Source: Stenopsyche tienmushanensis
Taxonomy: Eukaryota > Arthropoda > Insecta > Trichoptera > Stenopsychidae
Reading direction: 5' to 3'
DNA length: 64,000 nucleotides
NCBI GenBank assembly: GCA_008973525.1
Contig: WACJ01000072.1
Span: 1,178,001-1,242,000, forward strand
Of the stretch, positions 35,995 through 46,699 are shown piece by piece (position 1 is the stretch's first letter; every line of letters begins with the position of its first letter). The position numbers and the translations under genes are program-made. The notes beneath the pieces are model-generated. The model did no database searches, had not been told where the DNA came from, and saw only the letters and a program-made list of their open reading frames with translations.

Positions 35995-36645
35995 TCATCT
36001 TGTTTCAATGTTTTCTGTTTCTGTTTGATAAGTTTTCTGATACAATGTTTTTATTGCAACTAGATGTAAAGCAAGATTTATGCAAAGTTCAATGATGACA
36101 AGACTTTCAGATACACACTTTTTCATCACACCAGCACCATCAGTCGTTGTTGCTACTATTTCATGTTCAAAAACAATTCCAAATTCACTCATGTATCAAT
36201 CTCATTATGTCGGATTGATTTTTTGGTAACAAAAACCCTTTTAATGTAACATATTCACGAATGGAATCACTATTCGTAATCCCTCTTATGGAAAAACCAT
36301 CCAGCGCATCTAGTCGGGCAACGATTTCTGGAAGCGTTTTCCTCTTAACAAAATATATTATTGATGTTTGGAATATTTTAATTCTTTTCGCAGTATTTGA
36401 ACATTCGAACTTCGGTGTTTTTATTCAAAGAAATCCGATGTACCCTTCAAAGATGTCTCGCTAGTCCAGTTGTGTTTGAGCCTTTGCATGTGATTTGTTT
36501 TGGACAGTGGATGCATTGGGTTATCTCCTTTTTTGTAGTTTTTTGTAATGTTTCCATACTTCCGATTGACTTCTTTCCATTATGGACTACAATACATATA
36601 ACCAAACGATACTACATAAAACAGACACAAGAACAGATACAATAA
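35995..36645 (-). pseudogene. hAT transposase N-terminal half, degraded
   Basis: Read on the minus strand across frameshifts, a BED-type zinc finger comes first (about 36590-36420: SEVWKHYKK, then CIHCPKQITCKGS, then an ARH..R.H-like end). A segment LPEIVARLDALDGFSIRGI follows (about 36330-36260), then HEIVATTTDGAGVMKKC (about 36170-36120). BED finger plus that linker and a TTTDGA.VM motif are hAT transposase features. The C-terminal dimerisation region does not follow in order. A fragment of it lies upstream at 36.9-37.1 kb, so the locus is rearranged. No open frame longer than 82 codons remains. Confidence 0.65.
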
Positions 36646-36734
36646 CACAACAAACTGATATTGTATTTACAAAATATTTATCTTTCATTTACTCCTGAAT
36701 TTTTCTACAAATCAATCCGTCCCAGTTGTTCCTA

Positions 36735-37117
36735 TTACCTAGAAACACTTGAAGTAAACGTCCGTTTCATTGTTCTTGGAATTATTTTGATAGAATTCTG
36801 AAATTTCATACAGTTGAGCGCAGGCGTGTTGCATTTTTTTATGCCTTGTATCCAGTTATATTTGCTGCCATTCAATACAAAATGGCGAATTTCGACGAAA
36901 AATGTGTTTTCAGAATTGCTGGACATGAATAGGGAATCCAATCCCTGATTTTGGTAGCCAGGCGACCTGCTACTGAAAATGCACGCTCAGCTTCCACACT
37001 TATTGGGGGTATCATCATCAGATATTTAAATGCTAGTTCGAGCTGATGACAGCGTGAGCCCCTATTTTCATATAACACCATCAATCTGACTGATAAAATT
37101 CCTTTCTGCTGAGACAC
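36735..37117 (-). pseudogene. hAT transposase C-terminal dimerisation fragment
   Basis: The minus frame 37117-36872 contains LMMIPPISVEAERAFSVAG followed by a short LATKIRD stretch. That is the conserved hAT dimerisation motif (P.SVEAERAFS..G....KIR). It runs directly out of the family H terminal region (37060-37345), so a large internal deletion joined the element's end to its C-terminus. Frame breaks follow. Confidence 0.75.
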
Positions 37118-37345
37118 AGACTAAAATTCGCAAAATTCCCGATTTCCCGACAAATTATTTATTTCCGTCGCCGCAGATGAATTCTAATATACTATAATAC
37201 TTTGATGTAATTTGTAATTATATTACGGAGGAATACAAAAATTCTGAACCCCGTATCTATTATATTTCATATCGATATTCCCGTTATTACAGTCGAGGTG
37301 TAAAAAAAACATCACCGGTAGGGAAAGGTTAGGTTAGGTCACTGA
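37060..37345 (+). mobile_element. hAT-related terminal region, family H (copy 2)
   Basis: Same 280-bp block as at 33.0 kb, ending CATCACCGGTAGGGAAAGGT. It borders hAT coding remnants. Sequence after it, about 37440-37500 (AACAATTTGAAAAACATATA), is also shared with the 53.5 kb copy. Confidence 0.55.
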
Positions 37346-37599
37346 ATCCACGTGTCGACCCGAGCTCGAGAAAAAAAAATCGGCCCTTAGCGACACACGT
37401 AGTAACTTACTAGCAACACAGATCGACGTAAGGGAAAGGTTACTATAACAATTTGAAAAACATATATGTATACATAGAATAGATAGTTACTGAATCTAGG
37501 CGTCACCTAAGCTCGCCAATTAGTAGTTACGCCACTGTTTCCAAGCGTCCAGATTTCGGCAGGAATGTCTCGATTTAGTAGCCTTCATCGTGTACTTTA

Positions 37600-37912
37600 C
37601 CGATCGATCGCTTCTTTCATGTGGACCGTTGCCGGTCGGTGTCGCGTAGGAGGTGGGAGTCAGGAAGAGTCAGCGGTTGGCCTTGGCTGCGGGAGAACGT
37701 CCTTCTTGCAGCCAGATCTCTCTTTCTTTCGTGCTGAATAAATAGTTACCTAGAGAAGAGAATTTTTGTCCGACGCCCGTCCACCCCCATCCATCCGTCC
37801 GGTTACACATGATCCGAAAGAAAAACGAACCCGTGCATCAGCGCGGCCATCCCGATGATCGCGTGGAAGCTGGGAGGCATCTGGGGACTGCCCCGAGAGC
37901 GCGTTTTTATTT
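37600..37912 (+). mobile_element. LTR-like repeat, family A (copy 5)
   Basis: Landmarks in order: GACCGTTGCCGGTCGGTG, CCTTGGCTGCGGGAGAACGT, the poly(A)-like TGCTGAATAAATAGTTACC, CCGACGCCCGTCCACCCCC, then a GC-rich right part. It is similar to copy 6 at 55.7 kb. Confidence 0.55.
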
Positions 37913-38149
37913 GCTAGAAAGACAAATTAGGATTCTTCACATACATTTTTTTATATATAAATTCTACAACATTCAAAAATGAATTTTATCAAAGCTTAAA
38001 TGTTTGTATATCCCTCAAATTTGATCTTTTATTTAATAAAACACTATGTAAATAGTATAAAAAAATATTTTTGGCTATGCAACATACGCAAAAAAATACC
38101 CTTACATAATAAAATATTAATCTTTTTTCCAGTATCATACGATAAAAAT

Positions 38150-38642
38150 GATCGCATTTCCATGTAATAAAATATTATATCGCCTGCGACCATTGTTGGA
38201 TTTATTACAATGATTCATACGGTGTATCGGGTCGCTATACAGCACCGGAAATGTCTTCGCGGATCACAGATTGGTAACATCTGATCTGGACTTTAATGAA
38301 TTTATGTGCTATAGGGTGGGGATACACTGAACATGATATGGTATCCGGTTTATTGTTTGATGTTAGCATAATACTGATTAATCGATATCTATTGGTGCAC
38401 GACGCTGAGATTGAATGTGGGCACCGGAATGCTACAATATATTGGACGCCAATCACAACATCGCGTATATGGGAAGGGATGATTGAAAAAAAATAAAAAT
38501 GGAAAAATGGCGAAAAGCATGTAATAAAGATTCTTCCATGTAGTTTGAATACGCCGAACTGATTAACAATCCTATTTTTTACAATCAGAAATATAATTTT
38601 TTTGATATTTTTTAGAGAATTTTCTGATATTTTATATTCCAA
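38150..38642. other. Unique island with overlapping open frames
   Basis: A 135-codon minus frame (38235-38642) and a 66-codon plus frame (38296-38496) overlap here. The first third of the minus frame is low-complexity, while the part over 38235-38500 has mixed composition. No domain, splice sites or repeat partner recognised. Single-copy DNA of unknown role. Confidence 0.3.
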
Positions 38643-38689
38643 TTCTTACACGTGTTTGCTTTTTGAAATAAGTAATTCACCTCCTTAAA

Positions 38690-38951
38690 GCATCCATATA
38701 ATATTTTTACTATGCTTATGTTATTTCCGCAAGCATAAACAATAAGTTGACAAAGTTTTATCATAATCGGATGAACAGTATGGCAGCGCATTAAATACGG
38801 ACAAACAAACATTAATTTTTATATATTAAACTATGCCTATGTTACTTGCAAAATCTTTAGCAATAAGTGAACGAAGTTTTATTGCAATCCGATGAACGGT
38901 ATAGCAGCGCATTACGAACGAACATAACCCAATTCATTTTTATATATTAGA
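38690..38951 (-). mobile_element. Helitron-like fragment with tandem 5' segments
   Basis: On the minus strand, TC near 38951, then segment A (GCTATACCGTTCATCGGATT), then segment B (CCATACTGTTCATCCGATTA). It stops after ATTATATGGATGC, where other copies continue CACCATGTTGG. The 3' part is missing. Confidence 0.65.
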
Positions 38952-40740
38952 TTTAACCATTTCGCAAATCTAATATGTAATTTTCAACCGCAACTATTTA
39001 CAATTTTTACAGATTGAATTTAAATAAAATACTCATAGTTTGTACCGATAGAAATAGATCTATCGCGCTGGGAGTCCATTGGGTATTAATTATTTATAAT
39101 GATTTCCGATTGATAACAGCCCTTAAATTGAAAACAACTTTCCAAGAATTGTTAATGAATGCCTTGTGAACTAATGATGCCAAGAATAATGGATTCTAAG
39201 ACCAGGTATACAATCCAATTAAATTTAAAAAAAAACGGGATGGTGTACAAATCTGTTACAAGGATAAAAATGCTCTAGATTTTTTAAAAATATTTTATAA
39301 CTGTATAAATAATTATATATCGTTAAAAATCCTTAGGATTTTCCTTGGAGTCCTACCATAAATATGGAAATAAATAATGGTTAATGTATTTCATGTATGG
39401 TGGGTGGTTTAGTTGTTTAAAACTACTTTGGTAAATATCAGCATGGACTTTGGCAGACATGTGCATTGGTGCGTTTGAGAGCCATCATACAGCCCTTTGA
39501 GAGACTCCTTGCAATTTCTCTTTGTGAACTCTCACAAAAAAATAATTGTATTAGTCTTATATGTCATGGTAGTCTTTAATTACAAATTTTTAATAATGTC
39601 TTTGATCCACTCAGAATACAGTTGAACTGTCCTATCCAATAGATTTATGTGATATCGTTTTTAGTAATGAGGGAAATATTGTGTTTAATATCAACTTAAA
39701 GCCAATACAAAAACTTATGTATTCAACTTTCATTTAAACCCGAGGAGCTATTCGAAACATTTTTATTCAGCAATCTACCAACATTTCGGGGGAAAAATAT
39801 GTATAATTCTTTAGAAGTAGGTTCCACAAGATGTTCAATGTAAGGATCATCTTCAATTAATTATCTTCCCCATTTAAATTACTCGTTCCAAAATGTAAAT
39901 TTGCACTTCGAAAGGATAGACTATAATTTTCCATTGTGTATCAAAATATATATCCAGTGGCTTGATATCGTCTTCATTAATAATAATCATAATTAATATT
40001 TGCTATAAATCATGCAGTTTTAAGAATAATTACAAATATCGGTATTGTAGTGTTTTTCATCAATACTACTTTTAAAACTACTTTTTTTGAAATTCGTGTA
40101 ATTCTGAGCCTTTTAAATTTATATAGAATTTGGAAAATTCTGAAGAAAATATCCTAAATTAGAAAATATCTTAATTAATTATAATTTTAAATCATATTGA
40201 TTGAAAATCAATTATTCATAGACGGCCTTGCATGGCTTTATAAAAGGCTTCAGTATTTACTTTTGCAGATCCTTGAAATCCTAGATTTTCATTGAAATTC
40301 TTTTATGGCTAAAACATACTGAAATGCCTACATCTTCTGGTATTCAGGACATTGTTTTCCCTATTTTGGCACATTTATACAGAAAAAAATAATCAGTGTT
40401 AGATCATCTTCAATCGATTCTTTTCTGCAATTAAACTTTGTTGCATAAAATAGACAAACTTTGCAATAATTACAAATTACAATAGATATTCACTTTTAAT
40501 TAAAATGTGTTTAGATGAAGTTTTCAATAAATGTTTATGCATTTATATTGTATAGTTTGAGTCATTAGCTGTAAATCATAACATTTTTTTTTGCTTTAGA
40601 TAGCTTATAAATACCATTTTCTGCGGTAAAACCTTAGGTAATCTTAAAGAAGAAACTAGATTAAATGTTTTGAAAAATCGTTTTATTTTATTTCATAAAT
40701 TTTTAGTAAAAATATTCAAAAATGTGTTTCCAAAAATATG
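38952..40740. other. Gene-free AT-rich stretch
   Basis: No coding frame, terminal repeats or repeat copies recognised in about 1.8 kb. Confidence 0.45.
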
Positions 40741-40744
40741 TTGC

Positions 40745-41185
40745 CTGCATTAACCGGAAGGCGGGCGAGGAGAGTCGAATTATAGTCTTGGGACGAGAAA
40801 GACGCACATTTTGGTCCCGCGACAGATCGCCGCCTCGTATGGAGGTCACGTGCCTCGCGATCGTCGCCAGTTTGCGGCAAATAAGACTATAATTTTGGCA
40901 TCCCTTGGAGCTCTCCTTTTGTCGGCGTCAATGCGTCGTGATCACCGTCGAGGGTTAAAGAACCCGCCCCCTCGCATAAAGGGTGCGTCCGCCGCTGTTC
41001 GGTCTTCGAGATCGGCATCGCGGCTAGTGCGTAGCGCTCCGGTGTTGCGTGCGACCCGCGGTGCGGTCATTGAAGCCGGAGAAACGTCACGGTTGGTAGC
41101 CGTGACAGCGGCGGAATGTTACAGTATGCTATTAATTTCCGAGATTTCGCGAACACGAACCTGACAGGAGGTTCGAAATATCGGA
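40745..41185 (+). other. GC- and CpG-rich block with a 117-codon open frame
   Basis: A sharp island of GC-rich, CpG-dense sequence in AT-rich DNA. The frame 40811-41164 (plus) is arginine-, alanine- and serine-rich, as GC-rich non-coding DNA often gives, and shows no domain. Words GACTATAATTTTGG and AATTATAGTCTTGGGACG lie near its start as an imperfect inverted pair. It directly precedes the pogo-like end at 41231. It may be transposon-internal or captured DNA. Unrecognised. Confidence 0.3.
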
Positions 41186-41230
41186 CAGGTAAAAATTTAA
41201 CTCCAATTTTGCCATGATAAAATACATATA

Positions 41231-42150
41231 CAGTAGACTCTCGATTATTCGTGGGACTGCCGGGGAGGACAAACCTGTATGATAGGATGATCGCGTATTT
41301 GCGAGCGATTCCCAGTGATTCAGAAAGAGCACTCTTGTACGTTGAGTTCGGAGAGAGACGGATAAAACGTAGCGCAGTTCGGTAAGTGTGCATGGGAGAC
41401 AGAGACGGAGAGCATCCTGCGTATATCGCACGATTGTATAGATCGTTAACCCAAATTCATCGACTAATAATGATATAATGAATCGATTTCAAGTGATAGT
41501 GTTTATTTATTTAACTCGTTCGTCGCTGCGTCCACCAGATATGCGCGTCCCCAAAGTCAGAGTCTCCGAAAAGCGAATCCAGTGTCTTTCTATAATGTTT
41601 CTCAGATGATCACTATTTAAATATCTTTCGAGATCGACCTAGAAGCTTGCATTCCTACTCTTGTCTGTTCGCACTTGCTTATCTTCACTTTGTTTTTTTT
41701 TAAATTAATTAATGACAGGGTTAGGTTTATCGATCTAAGATAAAACAACACATGAGAGAAGATGCGACACATGTCGTCCGTGTTTATTCCGTGCATTGTA
41801 ATATTGCATCGCTAATCCTTGTGTTTACACTTCACCAATTCACGTTGGGCGACGAGAGTGTTAAATATAAGCTTCATACGCCGCAGCAGCGGATGATAAG
41901 TGACGGACAAGCAAATATAGCATCTAAGATTATGAAGGTTTTAAGTTAGCTCACTACTCGGAGGGTTAAGCCGGGTAGACAAACGTAGCAGAAGGCATAT
42001 GAACAATCAGTTTAACACTCTCGTCGCCCAACATGTCGCCCACAACATTTCTGTCTTTCTTCGAGCTCAACGTACAAGAATGCTCTTTCTGAATCACTGG
42101 AATTCGCTCGCAAATACGCGATCATACTACCATATACGTTAAAATTTTAG
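41231..42150. mobile_element. pogo/Tigger-like end and nested fold-back structure
   Basis: CAGTAGACTCTCGATTATTC at 41231 is a pogo/Tigger-type terminal sequence. Arms of about 75 bp, 41287-41361 and 42051-42125, are inverted copies with about 6 mismatches. A second, exact 22-bp inverted pair lies inside them (41844-41865 and 42011-42032). The left arms are 480 bp apart and the right arms only 18 bp apart, so DNA was inserted on the left or lost on the right. The 65-codon frame at 41752-41949 lies between the arms and has no domain. Confidence 0.55.
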
Positions 42151-44221
42151 TAATCAAGCCACGTGTATCGCTCTTATCACCCCGGGTCCATTTTCATAAT
42201 CTTACTCTCATTGTGATTTCTGCCTCGTTTAAAAAGATCTCTTAAGTTATTGTTCGGTTGTTTTGAAAACCAAGGTAATTGAACATGAGAACAGGCGTTT
42301 GTTTTGGTAGATTACACATTAAATAAATACATTTGAATCAAAATAGAATTAAGTGTATTTTTTGTGTGTATAAAGTTGAATTGATGAAATGTACAGATTT
42401 GTGCGACCGGTATTAATAGGGTTAATGAACAGAATTCTCAGACAAGCTTTTATTTGTTGTATGATCAATAACTGATTATTATAATAAAATTAGCCAAATC
42501 AGCTTAAATTTCTGGTAAAATTGTGAATATCATAGATTGCATTCTAATGTCACAATGTGTATTGTCCTGGTAAATCGACTTCTCACTGCTAATTTCAACG
42601 TCCTCGATGTAAATTTGGATAACATACATCCCATTGGAACTCATGCATCTTTACATGCAATACGGCCATTCGCGTTCAAACACGTTTCTGTGTCAAAATC
42701 GGCGACCACATTATTTCGCGACGCCAACAATGACCGCCCACATTTGCGATTTCCAATGAAAACAATGGCACGATTTTGTAAATTTTAGCTTCGTCGAGCA
42801 CGCTCTCGACTGTACAAAAATATTCAACGAATACGACAAATAAACGAGCCAGAGAAACCATATATCGAATAAAATATTGCGATATTCTCATATCAGGAAT
42901 ACATTACGTTCAGTGAGCCGATATCATGAGAAAGATCGTATCTGAATAAATAACACAGCATCCAGCGCATCGTAAGAGCAAACGGTGTGTCGCGACATAT
43001 CGTAAAAACAATCATATTTTAATAAATAATAAATGAGTGGGGGGGCTTTCATGAATAAACGGTGTGGCGCGGAACATTATCGAACCTAGGAAACGTGAGA
43101 AGAATCGTACGCGCATAAATAACCGTCTGTGATGGCGCATTATGTGGAATATTTCATACGCTTGCGGTGCCGCTCAAACTGTGGCCCGCATGCATATTTG
43201 ATGGGGTGCCCGCGCTAATAGTGTTGATTTTATAATTTAATTAATCGCAAATCGTCGTTGGCCGTTAACGGTCGTAATTTGGGATTCATTCGCATTCGGG
43301 GTCGAATGATAAATAAACAATGAAAGTTGCCCGGGTGCAGAGCGGTCAGAATGGTGTTGTTTTATTCAAATAATATTTATTCAGTCAAAAAATATGTAAA
43401 TTTTAATGGTCGCTGTGTGAGACGGGCGCACATTAGAGCAAACTTAAAGCTCCCCTAATTAAAGAGCTTTTTATCGGGGCGTCAAACTTCCATTGAATTA
43501 AGGGATGCCGTAATTTAATATTGATATTAGCAGTTTTTGTTTCGATTTCGCAAGGCAGTATTGTGATAATTAAGCTTTTTTGTCGTCACTGTTAAAGTTT
43601 GCATGGTAAATTGGCTTTCGCGATGGCGGTACAGAGTTTCTGTATTTTTTGAAAAAATATATTTTTGTCCATGCCTTTGTTCGTTTTATGATTTTAATTG
43701 ACTAAACTTGTTCAGAATACTTTTTTGTTCTGTTTTGTACTTTGTCGGCATTTCCATTTTCATGAATAGGCTTCATTGGTCGCGAATTTCTTTAGAAAAA
43801 CGCTCTCTGACATCAATTCTTCGCCCTTTCTTTTTTCTCCAGCCGCCATCCAATACATAATTACGTTTTTATTTACCACCCCCTACCCAACATTGCTTTT
43901 AATCACGATTTAAATTCAATAAATATTTATTATCAATAAATGGAGAATCTTTGAGAATATATTATTTCATAAAAAAACCAACAAGATCGCCCTCTTAATA
44001 AACGCACCATAAAAAGGATAGACATATTTTTACCGAAACATGATACATCTTTTTGATTTAGTAGGAGGGTGACATTATATTCTTTTATTCAGGTGCACTC
44101 AACTATACATGCAAGATTATTGATACGAGTTCTTTTATTAAAACCAAACATCCAATACCAAGAAAAATCTTAAAAGCTGGAGAAGTATGAAATATGCACA
44201 CTCGCATACAATCAAATATGA
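42151..44221. other. Gene-free, with a mixed-composition island at about 42.5-43.7 kb
   Basis: The island is richer in GC and in homeodomain-type TAATTA words than its surroundings and matches no repeat here. Within 42930-43150, three weakly similar stretches contain (A/C)ATAAA(T)A..., then a GGCGC or GTCGCG word, then ACAT(A/T)ATCG or GCATTATG. It fits enhancer-like single-copy DNA, but I cannot prove it. Open frames are at most 83 codons with no domain. Confidence 0.3.
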
Positions 44222-44757
44222 CAAATGTTGGGCATAAAAGTGATCGCTTTTTTAACATTTTTTTAATGCAAAAAGTATTAAACGAATTTTAATATTTAGT
44301 GTGTTGACTAGGCGATCTTTGTTGAACATTAAAATATTTTTTTAAATTTGACAAAATATGGTAGTGAAGGGAGCCACGTATGTCGATGACATTCTTCACC
44401 ATGGAAGTCCTAAGTCTTGAACAAGTAATTTCCATGAAATAAATTAAACATATTTTTATTTTGTATAATATTGAGTATAGATTGGACTATAAATAAGAAG
44501 AAATATTGGAAAATAAAAAAATAGTGAGCAATCGAAAAAATGTTTGTATTTTTACCATTATTTTTCATAGGTTTTTGTTCATTAAATAAACACTTTTGAA
44601 TTTTTTTTGATAAATATAGTCTATACGATGAAAACGTTTATTATACATATATCTGCCAAATTTCATAAAGAATACTCATCAAGAACGCGTGAGAACACTT
44701 CCATGAGCTTGGTAGTTTCGATAAAATAGCGTTTAAAGTTTGTCCTCTTATAAAAAT
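44222..44757 (-). mobile_element. TTAA element family T (copy 3)
   Basis: Minus-strand copy: ATGTTGGGC edge, TGCAAAAAGTATTAAA, the GAAGTCCTAAGTCTTGAACA block, CCATGAGCTT and GTTTAAAGTT. Neither TTAA end survives. Confidence 0.6.
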
Positions 44758-44763
44758 ATAATA

Positions 44764-45000
44764 TCAAATTGGCATCCCTTGACTTCGTGGCGGCACGTAT
44801 TTATGGCATTGCCAAAACAATTTTGGCCATAAAAAGACACTCAAAATTGATTGGTATCGCTCAGCATTCACAGTGAAAAAAAATTCAGCATTATCATTTT
44901 CATCATCACAGATACAAAAATTTTGCTTATTGATGAATACAACTATTGTGAGATGGGCTTCATCGCTAAAAAATTTTTTGCTTGAAAATAATGGATACAT
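44764..45000 (-). pseudogene. DDE transposase relic (Tc1/mariner superfamily), internally deleted
   Basis: The 78-codon frame reads FFSDEAHLTI, INKQNFCI, then VNAERYQSIL, LWPKL and at its end VPPRSQG. The order SDEAHF, VNKQN, VN.ERY..ML and PPRS matches a DDE_3-type transposase common in arthropod genomes. SDEAH holds one catalytic acidic residue, and the segment with the TCHTA-type motif is deleted between WPKL and the PPRS motif. The tandem repeat at 19.9 kb carries the next part (SPDLTPLDFF) of the same kind of protein. Inactive. Confidence 0.6.
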
Positions 45001-45077
45001 TCGTTCAATAATAATTTAAATATATTTAAAATTGTGTTGATATGTAGGCGTTGTATTTGGATTACCCAATATGAATA

Positions 45078-45572
45078 TACACATGGGTCTGTTTTTATGC
45101 GAATCTTTTTTATGCGATTTTGAAGTTATGCGATTTTCAAAAATAATGGAACCTCTCCTTTTTTTCTATAGAGGAGAATGTTTTTTTATGCGAATGTATA
45201 ACTCCATACTTTACACGGATGACGAAATAATAAAAACTTCAACATTGTCAGTTGAAATCATTACATTAGCAAATCAACTCAGTGAAAAATGATGTCGATG
45301 AATTGCTTAGGGATACTCCCTTGAACGACGATGATTTAATTGGTTTGATGTTATATGACAGCGAAGAGATAGAAGACGATATTTATTTGGAAAAAATTCT
45401 GTCCTCCTTTACTGTAAAGATCATACAAGAAGCTAGTCAATTTTTCAGTTTTTAAAAATAATGGAACTTGAGTGATCAGTTTTCTATGTAGTTCAAATCT
45501 TTTTTTATGCGATTCCTTTTATGTGACTTCCCGTGGAATGAATCTATCGAATAAAAACAAAGCCAAGTGTAT
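45078..45572 (+). mobile_element. pogo-type element, internally deleted
   Basis: Ends ACACATGGGTCTGTTTTTAT and (reverse) ACACTTGGCTTTGTTTTTAT, like the element at 29.1 kb. TTTTATGCGA words lie inside both ends. The interior from about 45215 to 45450 reads DDEIIKTSTLSVEIITLANQ, then, across a frameshift, DTPLNDDDLIGLML and SEEIEDDIY. An acidic tail of this kind is usual at the C-terminus of pogo/Tigger transposases. No catalytic domain is left. Confidence 0.55.
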
Positions 45573-45585
45573 TTATGAATTAATA

Positions 45586-45636
45586 CAGTAGAACCTCGAT
45601 TATCCGGACTTTGATTATCCGGATTGTTCAAAATAA
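45586..45636 (+). mobile_element. pogo/Tigger terminal repeat fragment
   Basis: CAGTAGAACCTCGATTATCC followed by a repeated GATTATCCGGA word. This is the classical Tigger-type end. No matching inverted end is found nearby. It is 14 bp from the preceding element. Confidence 0.6.
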
Positions 45637-45808
45637 AAAAAATACAATTTGATGATTTGTACATGGAGAATCGTGTCCACTTTTTCTCACGTACGTGATG
45701 GATTGTAAAACATTTTTTTTGTTCATTGTATGGCGCATTTGTTCAAATAACATCAGGAGTATAATAATAATCCTTTATTAAAATAATTTAACATGAATAC
45801 ATTAATAC

Positions 45809-46350
45809 TTAAGGGACGTTTATACTATGTTGGGCCTAAAAATGATCGATTTTTTAACATTTTTTTAATGCAAAAAGTATTAAATATAGAATGTTGATAT
45901 TTAGTGTGTTAACTAGGCGATTTTTTTAAAAATAAAAACATATTTTTTAAAATATGGCAGTAGGAGTAGGGGGAGTCACGTATGTCGGTGCGCGAGTAAA
46001 GACATTCTTCACCATGGAAGTCCTAAGTCTTGAACAAGCAATTTGCAGGAAATCAACTATACATATTTTTACTTTGTATAATATTGCCTATATCTTAGAC
46101 TATAATTAAAAAGAAATATTAAAAAATAAAAAAATAGTGAGCAATTGAAGAAAAGTTTGTGTTTTTATCAACATTTTTCGTAGTTTTTTGTTCATTAAAT
46201 AAAAACTTTTAAATATTTTTAAATAATTGTAGTCTAAACAATGAAGGCATTTATTGTAAATATATCTGCCAAATTTCATCAAGAATACTTATTTAGGACG
46301 TGTGGGAGAACTTCCATGAGCTTTGAAAATGTAGTTTTTTGAAAGTTTAG
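45809..46350 (-). mobile_element. TTAA element family T (copy 4, one end intact)
   Basis: TTAAGGGACGTTTATACTAT at 45809 is the right terminal repeat. The sequence then runs in reverse through the family interior (GTGTGTTAACTAGGCGAT, the CATTCTTCACCATGGAAGTC block, CATGAGCTTTG) to about 46350. The other TTAA end is missing. Confidence 0.65.
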
Positions 46351-46529
46351 TTTTGATGCTGCGGAATGTGCAGCGTCAGCTTTTTTCACGCGCACCATAT
46401 CCCTTTTGTTGTTAATTATTTTTGTTTGCTGTCCAATTGTGATGCCTACATTTTCATCTTACACAGTAGGAAGGTGATACCTTCGTTGAAAATACATGCG
46501 GCTATAAAAGTTGTCAGTTCGATAGTTTT

Positions 46530-46690
46530 TTTCGAGCAAAACATGTTTTGGAGCCTAGTGCCAGAGGGCAGCGCTGGATTTTTGTTGCGCTGCAACGATA
46601 AGAATTATGAAAGTATCTTAATTATCAACACAAACACCTACTTTCAAGACAACACGTACGAAATACAGAAATACAAAGTAAAAGTTCATC
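46530..46690 (+). mobile_element. LTR-like repeat, family B (fragment)
   Basis: CAACGATAAGAATTATGAAAGTATC, interrupted by small changes, then TCAAGACAACACGTACGAA match the family B 3' portion. It is part of an open frame of 119 codons (46366-46725) that I do not regard as a gene. Confidence 0.45.
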
Positions 46691-46699
46691 GTCATCTAA

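Noticed and set aside
38235..38642. 135-codon minus-strand frame as a gene
   Set aside because: Its first third is low-complexity, it overlaps a plus-strand frame, and no domain or splice context supports it. Kept only as a unique island.
44764..45000. The SDEAH frame as a host gene
   Set aside because: The motif order matches a DDE transposase, and the segment is internally deleted and flanked by other elements.
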